Shown: positions 50,166 to 61,527 of the stretch, one piece after another
Numbering within the stretch: the stretch's first letter is position 1
Layout of the letters: the number at the start of each line of letters is the position of its first letter
Assembly (NCBI GenBank): GCA_951230915.1
Contig: OX579635.1
Location: 28,458,001-28,522,000 of the forward strand
Length of the DNA stretch: 64,000 bases
Direction: 5' to 3'
From: Antitrichia curtipendula
Lineage: Eukaryota > Streptophyta > Bryopsida > Hypnales > Leucodontaceae
Translations under genes and position numbers: made by a program
The notes under the pieces: generated by a model
The model's database searches: none
What the model was told of the DNA's origin: nothing
What the model saw: only the letters and a program-made list of their open reading frames with translations

Positions 50166-51540
50166 GATTTTACAGATTACGCTCCCTCTTCTCCCGTCAG
50201 GATGGAGAATGGGGCATTAGATAGCCGTGTGGGGTTATTGTCTAGTGGTTAGTGAACTGGGAATTGGGAAGGCTTAAGGATTGTGCCTTCTGTCCTGGAA
50301 ATCGAGTGTCCATGTGGCTGCATAGCATTCTCTAGTTTCATATTTCAGTAGGGATTGGTAGCAGCTATCCTGCTCCGTTGGCATATCCATGTTCCTCTAT
50401 TGAAATGGAATTAGTGGAATTTGGTAACGTTTCCGAGTAGTTATTATTTGGCTCTTGATCGTGGACTTCGTTTCTTTTCTGATCTCAATAATCGTTCTTT
50501 TTGAGCGATCTGCTTGGTTTGCTATGAAGCTCTCAGGTGCAAGTCACTGATTGAGTGACTTCTCCGGTAGGATGCAATATTTTAGAGGATTTTCGACAAA
50601 ACCTTCGTAGCAATTTGGAGAAGTCTGGAAGACTGCGTCTCATTTCTATTCTGAGGGATCGTCTACAGTAAGGTCTACTTCATTTACGAATTTTTCAGAA
50701 AGCTCAGCAACTTTACGAAGCTCTAGCATGCTCAAAAATGAACCGATTTTGAAACTGCAAATGAATCACAATGATGTGAACTTCACCTTCATGACAAGTG
50801 AAAAATAAATAATTTAAAATTATAAAACAACTTAGATTCCTTTTATACATTATCTATCATGTCATAGAGAACCTTTGGAGGATAGTCAAAGATTTCTTGC
50901 ATTTGGGTGAAAAATAAGTAAGAAATCTTAGAAGCAGTACAGGAGTAAGTATCTCTAAAGCAATTGTGAAGGTTCATTTTTTATATGTACCATTGAATAC
51001 AAGTTGTAATTTTCACAAATGTTGTCAACACTAGATAGTATATAGTGTATAGAAAACATCAAACTCTTTGTATGATTTTCAAATACATATGTGTGTTTGT
51101 AATGATGATAAAGTAGACTTCAATGTGATTCAAAATTCAAAATTCAAAATTCTTTTCATTTTTGAGTATATACAAGCCTCCAAAATTCTCCTAATTTCAA
51201 CATGATCTAATAATTTGTAAATGAAATTGACCTTACTATATATGGGAGCATTTTATTGGTATAGACTTGTGCATGTATGTGGAAGCCTGAAGCAATGTTT
51301 GAAGCAAAAAGGCAATATAGTAATTTGGTATAAAAGCGCCCATCTTTTTTAAATCAATCCTGTAATTAAGTATAAAAAGGACATGAAGTGATCCTAAAAT
51401 GGATATGTAACAGACTATCTCATGTGATGATGCATCCAAGTTCAGGTTGCAATTAATGCCCCCTTCCTCTTTGTAAACATTGAGAGCCGTTGATCTCGTA
51501 AACAAAAATCCCTCCCCCCTCCAACGTCATTAATCTTGAA

Positions 51541-51715
51541 AAATAAATAATATAGTTATGGATACTCTGGGATACAAATATGGATACAGATATATAAGAC
51601 AGATATGGAATACAAAATATGTACAAGATGTGAAATATATAAGGAATACATATGGGATACAAACACATATTGTCATATAGATACAATATACATATGGACA
51701 TATAGATATGGCCAT
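51541..51715. repeat. Degenerate ATACA/ATATGG simple-sequence array
   Basis: Variants of GGATACAAATATGGATAC and AAGATGTGAAATATATAAGG repeat irregularly through this stretch. Confidence 0.65.
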
Positions 51716-52334
51716 ACATTGTCCCATATTTTTTGCAGGTGAAGCACATGTCACAAAAATACAAGTAGGAGGGGAGGGGCTTGTCACAAGCACCCATGTC
51801 AATTTTTCAATTTTTAGCCAATGGCAAAGTGACAAGTACCCCTTTTCACATTTTCTAGAAAAGTTCAATGGCCAATGGTTGAATGCCACTTGTATCCCTT
51901 TGAAAATGATTTGTACCCTATTCAATGTTTTTCTCTGAAATTCCCATTCTCTCAATATCCACTCAAAAGACAAACATTGAATGGGTTGAGGATAAAATAA
52001 GGACGTAGTAAGGTCTGTTAGATATTGCTTTAAGGTTTAAACATAGATGGTTAAAGCACATACTTGGATCCATTTTCAAATGTAGTGATTTGTGGACATT
52101 GTATTCTTATTGGAAATTGATAAGCCAACTATTTTATTATGGAGAATGCAAAACTACTAAATTGATTTGACACAAGTATAGTGGCATTTAGGACCCTTGC
52201 TTGTTATTTATTGCAAATTCCCATGCTTCTTCTTTGGTTTCTTGTCTCTCTTTATAGGCTATGTATGTATACATTTTGCTAGACCTACTGTCAAGAATAG
52301 GTGCCTAGGACAAAAATCATAGAAAATTCATAAA

Positions 52335-52707
52335 ATGAACCTCAAATACACTAGATCTTGGAGAGAAAAATCAAATTATAAATTCATTTAAAAAAAAATG
52401 GAGAGTAGATTTTGAAAAGCCATAAATTTAATGGAGTTATGCATGCTAGGCCCTTTATCCTCATATTTTTTTGGTGACCAACATTTTAGATTTGACATGT
52501 GAAAAGAGGATTACATTTGCAATTTGAATAGTCTTGATCAAGCGTTATAATCTTTCAATCCATGAGTGATATTGTTGTGTTTTCTTTTCCTATGTGATCT
52601 CTAACATATCTACTTTGAATTTGTACGGTTATAATTCCAAAAAAATTCATACAACTTATTAAAAAGTTGGCTTTTTGTTCAATTTAGAGCAAATTCCTAG
52701 AAGTTCA
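52335..52707 (+). repeat. Direct duplication, copy 1
   Basis: Aligns along its length with 53153-53540. Shared blocks include CCTCAAATACACTAGATCTT, TTTAGATTTGACATGTGAAA and ATATTGTTGTGTTTTCTTTT. Confidence 0.85.
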
Positions 52708-53152
52708 AAAAAGGCCTTGGGCACTGAGGAGTTAATAATACTTGAAAAAATACAAAACGTCTTGTGTTACATACCGCATCTATTTCTCTTTGTTTAAAAT
52801 ATGAACTAAAAATCTTCCAGTCCACAAAAGCCTATGAAAAAGACAAAAGAGACCTTTAATGGTTGCTTTTAGAGCAAACTACCTTAGGAGGTAGGAGGTC
52901 AATAAACCATTCCTTTAATCCCAAAAGGACCCTAAGGACAGAATGTGTCCTTGACCAATTTTTGAAGTTAAATAAAACCTTACCAAACTACTATTTTTTG
53001 TAATTTATATTTTTGATAAATTATTTTGGAAGTTTAATTTTAGCTTCAAAAATCTGATTTTGAAAATGATTGATTATGATTTTTCTATTCAAGATTTTGT
53101 GCACGGGTGTCCATTGCAATCTTGACTTTTGTAGTGTTGAGGGCTTTTGAGA

Positions 53153-53540
53153 ATGAGCCTCAAATACACTAGATCTTTGAGAAAAAATCACATTAAAAAT
53201 TCATCCAAAAAAATTGTAGAGTAGATTTTGAGAAGTCATAAATTGATTGGGGTTATGTATGTTAGGCCCTTCAACCTCATATTTTTTTGATGACCAACTT
53301 TTTAGATTTGACATGTGAAAAGAGGATTGAAAGACTTCGAATCACTTTCATAGTTTTAACACCCTCATGATCAAACATTATAATCTTTCAATCCGTAAGA
53401 GATATTGTTGTGTTTTCTTTTCTAATGTGATGTCTAACATGTCTAGTTTGTTTTTATACGGTTACAATTCAAAAAAAATTGATACAACTTATCAAAATCT
53501 CGGCTTTTAATTCAATTTAAAACAATTTCTTAGAAGCTCA
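53153..53540 (+). repeat. Direct duplication, copy 2
   Basis: Second copy of 52335-52707, about 820 bp downstream, with a short insertion after GAGGATTG. The divergence suggests an old duplication or two insertions of one element family. Confidence 0.85.
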
Positions 53541-55239
53541 GGAATTTCCAAGGTCATTTTGGGGTTAAGCCTACCTACCTCATCATTGACAATGATACTA
53601 ATAGATTTTTCAAGAAACATGTCACTTATTTCTAGATAGGGGATGCATTTAGAGCCTTAATAGTTTATGAATCTCCTACCTTAGTGGCCAAGTAGAAGGT
53701 AGAAAGGAATTGAGAAAGTTGGAACTACCAAAAAATGAAGTCATTATACCATAACCTCAATGGAGCCCTTTTTTAGACAGATGGGAGCCCCTCATTGTAC
53801 AAAAAGAGGCATTTTCTATAACATGGGGGAGCTTTACCATCAAGATGCCTTTCTCTCTAGACCCTCGATTGAGTAGGTTGATCAAAATCCAACAATTCAA
53901 CATTGAGGTTATATTTAGTAATGCAAAAATAGAACCTCATTATAAAAAAATATAATCCCTTACTTCTCTTGAGGTTCATTGCATTATTCTTATTATGAGG
54001 CTCTATTTTGCATTATTCAGTCCATTCAATCTTTAAATTGGTGCAATTTGAAGCAATTTTCTTGCTATGTAGACATTTCCATCATTGATGGACAAATTGA
54101 GGTGCTTTAAGGCTTAGAATTGGGCTCTATTTAAAAGCCTTTGAGCCTAATCTCAACATTCAAGTTGGCCCCCACTAAGTGATTTATGAATGTTTTCAAG
54201 AGTTTATTGTGGGAACTACAAGAAATGGATGAAGTACATCCTAGTATCTTAAAAAAGCAAATTTTGTCTATTCTTCTTCTATACAACTGTCATAGTTATT
54301 TGATGTTTTTTGATTATTGTACAATGTTTTAAATGAGTACATATAGGGATGAGAAGAAGAAAGAAAGTCTTGCAAAAATATAGATTTGATGAATAGATTC
54401 TATTTATGCCATAATTTATTTTGCTAAAAAAGCTTTAAACCTACATTCCACCTTCCCTACTAGGAACTCTAGGAATTAAGGATCATTCAACATTGAGTGA
54501 ATCCCCAATACATTTAGATAATAAGTAGCTAGACATTCATCGTCCGAAGTCAACAATAAATCTGGATAATAAGTAGATGCTCATTGCACAATGTTCAACA
54601 CAACACAAGAACATTCAAATGAGGATATGTTTTTTAAAAAAAAAACTATTAATTCAATTTTGACCATTGATAACTCTTGAAAACAATATTCGAGTGTCAT
54701 TCTTAGATTGCACATAACTTTGACAGTCATTATTTTGTTAATAATTTATCATCTCTCAATCGCGGTTGTTAGAATTTTTTGATTGGGTTCGAGCAATCCT
54801 ACCTTGAACTTGATGAATTCGCCATGAATCTGTATCAACTTCCGTGCTCTGTGGTCTCTTGCCCAAGATCGACCTAATGTCTTCGCAGCTTGCAATTCTG
54901 GCCATGGAGCTGGATGGGTGGGTGGGTTCGATATGAGCAGACTTCCAGTGTTAAGTTTACTGGCGAAATTTCAACATTACCAGTTTGCCAACTTGGAGGT
55001 GCGCTTGCCACGGTATGCTTATTTTTCACTTCATTGTGGAGCAACAGCTGGTCTTTACTGAAAATCCATGAGCACAGTGAATTGACGTTCTCGCAATACA
55101 CTGATTTACATGCTTTTCTTCTTTGCCACGTTTTTGCTAGCAATTAATCATTAGGTTAGGGCTTAGGGTTTAGGATGCAACACCAAAAGTCTTGTGGAGT
55201 TCGACTAGGAAGAACGTTCAGCTGTTTTCAGGAAACGCA

Positions 55240-56650
55240 TTCATGAGCTACCTTGCACTAAATCGCTGCTCATCGGAAATTGATCTCCTTTCGACCCTCT
55301 GCTTCCTGTGAAGAGTTTGACATCGTGTCGAAGATTGCACTGGGTATGAAGTTCTTGCACACCCGAGGGATCACACACGGATGTCTGAGTTCTGGGATTA
55401 TATTGATGAATGTGCATCCTCAGAGCAAGTTTGATGTTAAGATTGGTGGCTTCCCTTTCTCTCATTATACGGACAAACCATCATATATATGATCGTTTTG
55501 AGTTCAAACTTGGTCACCAGGGGCAGAGATTGAGAAATGCTGCGGATGTGTATCATTTCGGGAGAATTTGCCAGCAAATACTGTCAGGTCGACAGTCTTT
55601 TATGAAGCCAGAACTTCCTCCTACGGACTTGGAAGAGCTCATTTGTAAATGTTTGGATAAGAATTCAGGAAATAGGTCTGATTTTGTGGAAATATGCAAC
55701 CTTGTGAGCAATCCTGTGACAGAAGATCATGGTTTTCGACGGACCTCCCGTACGGAAGGTGACGAGGAGACATGTTGCGTGGAAAAGGCAACGATATTTG
55801 AATCCTTGCCGAAGTATCTGTCAATAAACCCCGCTGATGTGGAGTGAAGGCGACTCATTGGAACAGGGGGATGCAACAAAGTATACCAAATGAATTGGCT
55901 CGGGTGCACGTTTGCGGTGAAAAGGTTCAAAGCGTCGTCTGTGGGTTTAAAAGTGTAATTGGACTTTCTTGTAAAGCTCCATCATTTCCACATTGCACGA
56001 CTGATAGGCTTTCTCTGGACGACCACGAGGGGTGGATCATGATGGAGCTCATGGATATGGATCTATGAAAACTGATCGATTCTCGCATAAGAAAGAAGAA
56101 AAGATCTGCATGGACATCATCAGCTCCTTTCGGTGACGGTAATGTTCGGCAACTCTGCTACCAAATAGCTCTGAATGAATTTTCTGCATTCAAAACAGAC
56201 TGTTCGATCACAGAGACATCAAAGCAGCGAATGTGTTGTGCATGATCATCAAGGGTAATTTGATGCCAAAATTGCCCATTTCGGTGTGTCTCATCGCATT
56301 GGGAACCCCAATTAATGTCGCTGGATGTGCAGGGACAGGTCTGTGGTGAGCACCTGAGATTCTCAAGGGATATCACCTCACAGAGGAGAAGCTCAAGAAA
56401 TCGGATGTTTATAGTTATGCTATGACATGCTGGAAATTTTCCCTTTGAAGGGGACGTGGTTGATTCCCTCAATAGACCTTTTCGTGGCCATGTGCGTTGG
56501 GAGGATGTCCTTCTAGGGTGCAGGCCCAAGCTAGCTCCCTGCTGACCTGAATCCGGACTTGTTGCAGCTCATCTCCGACTGTTGGCACGCTGACCCTGTA
56601 GAGAGGCCTAACTTCGCCGCAATGTGCGCGCTACTTGCAAGCACGCCCCT
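55240..56650 (+). pseudogene. Decayed protein kinase gene with two kinase-domain remnants
   Basis: The first remnant (55280-55700) reads ALGMKFLHTRGITHGCLSS, where HGCLSS replaces the HRDL catalytic loop, then IGGFPFSHYT where DFG is expected. A dinucleotide slip in ATATATA near 55484-55493 breaks the frame, and ELICKCLDKNSGNRSDF closes the C-lobe. The second remnant starts near 55850 with RLIGTGGCNKVYQMNWLGC and FAVKRF (ATP-binding Lys), then HFHIARLIGF. Several stops and frameshifts follow, and it ends LISDCWHADPVERPNF (subdomain XI). The motif style is that of plant tyrosine-kinase-like enzymes. The upstream N-lobe of the first domain was not found. Multiple breaks make a functional product unlikely. 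Confidence 0.75.
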
Positions 56651-57284
56651 TTGCAATGTAGTTGTGCCGCTGTTGCATTGTTTGAGTTTTTGTAGGGAGC
56701 TTTCCTCTACCTCGTGCGATGGTTGTGATCCACAGAAGTTTGGAGGATATGCATTTTTTGGTGAGATTTTAGAGGCATATAACTTCGACAATATTGAGTT
56801 GGAGTTGATTAATGAGGTATGTGGGGTGGCATGGAGCCCTATTTGAAATCTTGAATAATTGTGTGTGGATTCGAATGCTGTGTTTGGGTGTCCATAAATG
56901 AATTTCCCTCATCACTACCTAGACGCAAATCATTACAACGTTAGAATGCGTTCAAAACGATGGTGTGTCAAATTCACGTGAAGTTGGACATCAATGCAAT
57001 CATTGTAACCTTACTTGACATGTGTAGCTTATGCAATAAAATGGCGTCATTCCCAATGTGACGTTAACCATCCATCATTTTGACGTCATTCTAACTTCAA
57101 GATTTCCTGCCTCTAGCTTTAAAATGCTTGCACAGATTTTGCTAGTGCTGACTAGGTTTCATTTCAGACAATCATGTGACTCTTTTCACAGTGTCAGGCC
57201 TGCTGTACCTTTCACTTCGTGATGCTTATCTTCATGCAAGTAAGGTAGGCATCCCCAAAATGGCACCTGACCGTAAAGTGCCAT

Positions 57285-57539
57285 CTACACTGAATAGTGA
57301 AATTAGGTTGCCCCTCACTAATTTCTCGACATTCCACACTATTTAAATATTTATTGTTTCTATACAAGAAAATACTACTTTTGAGTTAGTTTTTTAATGT
57401 AGTTGAAACTCATGAACCTCCATGTATATAAATGGAAGTACTTGTAGAGATATTTTTGACTTTGATGGCTTACACAATAACTTTTGGGGGGTAAGGCAAC
57501 CTAATTGTAAAGGCAACCTAATTTCACTATTTAGTGTAG
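57285..57539. mobile_element. 255-bp TIR element (MITE)
   Basis: Inverted ends of 28 bases (57285-57312 and 57512-57539) differ at one position. They begin CTACACTRAATAGTG and end in AATTAGGTTGCC. A second partial copy of the inner end (GGCAACCTAATT) lies at 57495-57506. No target duplication was identified. Confidence 0.8.
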
Positions 57540-58024
57540 TTATGTACCTATTTGGATGGAGAACTTTTAGAAACAAACTTTGACCCTTAATAACTTTTAC
57601 TTTTGTGTACGGTGTCCAAATGTCACGTTCTCTGGTGCGCTGGAACAAGAACATATGAAAATTTGACCAGTCTAATAGTAGTAACTAGGCTCAGTAGCAA
57701 AAAGTGGCGGTTTTGGGTGTACCCACCTTAGCAGCCAAGGCAGCCAGCCACTAAGTTAACTCAGCATCCACGACACACTGAATGGTAGTTAGAACGAGCA
57801 GTTTAGTCATTCAAGGCATCAGTGACTGGTTAGCAGGATGACCGATTAACTCAGTGTATTTTCCTTGTGGCGAATTTTCGCCACTCTGACAGCCGTTTGA
57901 GCCTGTCAAACTCCTTCCCTCCAGGATAGCGCCAGCTGTGAAGGCTTTTGGCAGTTTACTATTAGCCAGTTACCGAATCTGGTCACGTGTGAGTGTCAGT
58001 GTTCTGGAGAGTCTTACTACAGTA

Positions 58025-58485
58025 AAACTACACAAAAGATGATATTTAGTGTCTTGTACACTAAATACGAAGGCATACACTAAAAGCCAATTACCCTATG
58101 AAAGTAAGTGACATTAAATGTCAATTCAAACACTAAATGTGAACCAGAGTTGTCATATCAGACGGAATATCACTGTTCACGGACAGAATCGGACCGATTA
58201 GGGCTAGGCGGCTGCAAACTTCAGAGCCTTGTAACTTTTGCAAAAATTCTTCAAATCAGGAAAATGAGATGTTTTTCGGCATCTACAAAAATTGTAGATG
58301 CCGAAAAACATCTCATTTTCCTGATTTGAAGAATTTTTGCAAAAGTTACAAGGCTCTGAAGTTTGCAGCCGGCACATTCAAGTCTAACACTAATTGTGGA
58401 CAAGTTCAGATTTAGTGTTGTAGCTAATAGGGGGGTAAAAACACTAAATGTCACTCAACACTAAATATCATCTTTGGTGTAGTTT
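58025..58485. mobile_element. 461-bp TIR element with nested palindrome
   Basis: Inverted ends of 27 bases (58025-58051, 58459-58485) differ at one position: they begin AAACTACAC and end GATGATATTTAGTG. ACACTAAAT or its complement recurs several times inside, as subterminal repeats. The 163-bp palindrome sits in the middle. Start and end resemble the 57285-57539 element (CTACAC, TTTAGTG), so they may be related. Confidence 0.75.
58209..58371. repeat. Perfect 163-bp palindrome (79-bp arms, 5-base loop)
   Basis: Both arms match exactly from CGGCTGCAAACTTCAGAGCC to GGCATCTACA, around the loop AAAAT. The inner 24 bases match the inner arms of the two intronic hairpins at 22.1 and 23.9 kb at about 21 of 24 positions, so all three belong to one family. 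Confidence 0.92.
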
Positions 58486-60369
58486 GTGGGATTTAGTGCA
58501 ATATGCTACCTTCAAGACAAACAAGCATCAACTTTGGCTACCTTGAGCGTGAGTGGTATTAAAATAAAAAAATAAAATAAAATGATTTTACAAGTTATAA
58601 AGGATTATTATTGGGAGTACTATAATACAAAACTGACTAAATAGATGCTAATTCCATTGTGGAGGAAGTTGCAAATTGACTATCAAATTCTATTGTTTGT
58701 TGTAGTTTTGGCTAAAATCTAATTTTTTCAAGGATTTTCCCCCATATACATTTTAGCTACTGAAAAATATAAGTAGTAATGGAGCAAATTTTAGCCAGTT
58801 TTGTAAGCATTGGTTTTGACTGTTGAAGCCATTCATTTTTGTTTTAAATTTAGATGGGAATTCCTTCTTCTACATTATATCTTCTCAAGTGTTAGAGCAA
58901 TTTGATGATTTACTCTAATTGAAATCAACCCCTATTTCGGTCTGAATCCTTGATAGCATATAGTGGAGCCACGTATAACTAATAAAATAAGCAATTGTGG
59001 ACATGATTTGAAGTAGTGTAAGGCGAAGCAAATATTTGTGGAGGTGCAAAGATAGAAATGATGAAATGATGAAGATTGTCAAAACTTTGGTAATTTAATC
59101 ATTTGAACTAAAATTACTATGAATTTTGGAAGCCAATAGTTACTCTAGACCCATGTCCAATATATAGAGTCTTCCAATTTTGATCATCATTAGAGCCAAA
59201 TTCGGGTCTCTAGATGCCTGGTACTTTTGCCGTAGAAATGAATTGTTTGATATTTGCAAAAGCCTTAATTCCAAACATTTAGTCATTTTCACAAGTTGCC
59301 ATCAATTATGTAGGCCAATGGGAACAAGGCGGCATAGGCCAAGTTGGCAATAGAGAGGTAGAGTACTGCCAAGTTGGTAACGGCTGTGTGTACCTCAACA
59401 CTGGCCGTAGTGAACCTGTCTAATTGAATAGTGTATTTTAGCAACTATTTTATTATAACCTACAAGTACCAAATGACTTGGGATGTAAGTGTAGACATGG
59501 ATTTAGGAGTTGGGATTTAGAATCCACCACCTAAAATTATTGTACTCGTACTGTACACATTAGTTGTGGTCAACGTCAAGATGCTCGCAAGGAACACATT
59601 GTACAGTTTGCAAATATTTGCAAATGTGGATCCTTGTTTGAGTGGAGACAAAATATATGCAACTGGATAATTTGAACTCCAATTGTACCTTCCCGCCAAA
59701 GGTACTTCCACCCATCACCCCTCATGGTGTGGCGGCTCCACTACTTGCTGTAAGCACGGTACATATGAGATGTCCTAAGCATGGTACAGACGTTGTCAAC
59801 AACGATTTTTTTATAAAACTCCAAGGACCGTTTTCATAATGCCACCTTTAATTAATGGTTTCCATTCATTTGCAATTATTGGTTGAAACACCTTCACAAT
59901 TTGATGTCACTACCTGAGGTTCCAGCATGGACAACGCCATGTTGGAATTAAAATGGATTTTCCATTGTACCTTTCTAGAAATTAGGCCATTTTCTATTTG
60001 GGCAGTTCCACACCCCAATTCTCCTCTAATGCCAATAACTATTTTCCTACTTACTACTTCCATTTTCTTGCTCATGACTTCAGGACATACGTCATGACCT
60101 TACTAGTTCCAACCTTGAAAAGAAAAACAAACAAACATTCCAAACTTTGTTTAGAAATTTGTTCTACCCTTGGTTGGAAATTAGTGCATCCTAAAGTTGG
60201 ATATGGGACTCTAGTTGGGAATGGGTGGTCCTACCTTAATTTAGAATGCTACTATCTAGTCTTGTTGGTACTTGTACCTTGTGTATTACAACATTTGATT
60301 GGAAGATAAGCCATCAAGCAAAAAATTATCACATGAATCACTAGGGAATAGCATAAGACAGACGATCCA

Positions 60370-60725
60370 TTCTCAACCAAAGCCTCATACCCAATTTGTA
60401 GAGTGTAATAATTTCCAACCAAGGTTGAAATAGATTTCCAATTGAAGCTTGGAGTGTGTTTCTTTCTCCTTTTCAAGATTGGGACTATTAAGGTAATAAG
60501 CAAGAAAGTAGGAAGTAGTGAGCGGAAAAGTTATTCTTGAATGATCCAAATTGAAAGAGTCTATACATTGGGTATGGGTTCAAGCCAAATTTTGGCTTCC
60601 AAAACTCATAGTAATTTGAAATGAAGGAAAAAAATCACAAAAAATTGGGCAATGCCCATCATTTCTATCTTTCTATAAGGCAAAAAATTTACATTGCCTT
60701 CTACTACTCCCAAACATGCATGGAA
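60370..60725 (-). repeat. Dispersed repeat, inverted copy (see 9508-9905)
   Basis: Reverse complement follows 9508-9905 in order: CATGTTT, GTAAATTTTTTGCC, AGATAGAAAT, AATTACTATGAGTTTTGG, then the ACCTTGGTTGGAAAT block. It lies tail to tail with the partial direct copy at about 60060-60250. Confidence 0.6.
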
Positions 60726-60742
60726 TCGCTTAACCCCTAAAG

Positions 60743-60773
60743 CCCAAATTGTCCCCTCGGGGGACAATTTGGG
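60743..60773. repeat. 31-bp perfect hairpin
   Basis: CCCAAATTGTCCCC, loop TCG, then its exact complement GGGGACAATTTGGG. It sits directly after AACCCCTAAAG, the complement of the recurring CTTTAGGGGTT motif. Confidence 0.85.
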
Positions 60774-61019
60774 TCCGGGTAGGTTCCTATTGTCTCAATT
60801 TGAAGTGAATTTTTTTGAGATTTTTTGAGGTTGTGAAGATTTGCAAGAGCTTTGTAGATATATCATTTTTGTTTCAATCGGATGCTGGATGAAAAAGTTA
60901 TGGCACAATGAGCAAGAAATGGAGATTGGCGGGCAGCCCAAAAAAATTTACAAAAAGTCAAAATAATTTCTTTTGAATTTTTTTCCTAAAATTTTATGTT
61001 TTTACCTGTACGTGAACCT

Positions 61020-61110
61020 TTGATTCATTCTATTTGGACTAGGGATGAGAAAGTTATGGACAATCTTAGTTTTTTGGGCAATTTAAGCATCTTCTTGAAA
61101 AAAAACTTTT
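61020..61110 (+). repeat. Dispersed repeat shared with 12740-12826
   Basis: Second copy; see the entry at 12740 for the shared blocks. Confidence 0.65.
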
Positions 61111-61377
61111 TGTTCAACTTTGAATGCTAATATCTTCCAATCCGTACGGTGAAATTTGATGAAATTTTTACTACATGATCTCAAACAAGTTAAGTACAAG
61201 ATCTTATGGTTAAATTCCCCCCAAAATAAAAAATTTGGTTTCCCTAAGTGAATGCAACAGAAGTGGTAGTTTTGAGTGGTTTTTGGCAGAAAACACCCTC
61301 GGGACTTTCGGGGTTAAATAAGTGGGTTGACTATGGGTGGTTCTACCATATCTCTGCACTTCCGGAAATATTTGCTT

Positions 61378-61527
61378 CGCCTTGCACTACTAACTCCAGA
61401 TCATGTCCACAATTGCTTTGCACTACTAACTCCAGATCATGTCCACAATTGCTTTGCACTACTAACTCCAGATCATGTCCACAATTGCTTTGCACTACTA
61501 ACTCCAGATCATGTCCACAATTGCTTT
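61378..61527 (+). repeat. 36-bp tandem repeat, four copies
   Basis: The unit contains CACTACTAACTCCAGATCAT followed by GTCCACAATTGCTTTG. The copies appear identical. As 36 is divisible by 3, frames stay open across it, which explains the repetitive open frames here. Confidence 0.92.

Larger units (their letters stand above)
50166..55239. other. AT-rich spacer with duplications
   Basis: The first few hundred bases are probably 3' UTR of the PHD gene. 51541-51715 is a degenerate array of ATACA/ATATGGATAC units. A 370-390-bp direct duplication lies at 52335-52707 and 53153-53540. A telomere-like TTAGGGCTTAGGGTTTAGG is at about 55155-55173. The frame at 54890-55147 precedes the kinase remnant but has no recognisable motif. 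Confidence 0.5.
58486..61377. other. AT-rich spacer built from dispersed repeats
   Basis: Holds repeat copies matching 9508-9905 (at 59080-59190, 60060-60250 and inverted 60370-60725), the 61020-61110 copy of the 12740-12826 repeat, and a small palindrome at 60743-60773. No gene is supported. Confidence 0.55.

Noticed and set aside
50236..50320. tRNA-like text (TCTAGTGGTTAG and GGAAATCGAGTGTCC)
   Set aside because: Box A and box B resemblance only; I could not form acceptor and anticodon stems, so no tRNA is called.
54874..55147. Open frames on both strands before the kinase relic
   Set aside because: No kinase N-lobe motif is visible and the frames do not join the first remnant.
58108..58454. 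Open frames on both strands across the palindrome at 58.2 kb
   Set aside because: The two frames mirror each other because the DNA is palindromic.
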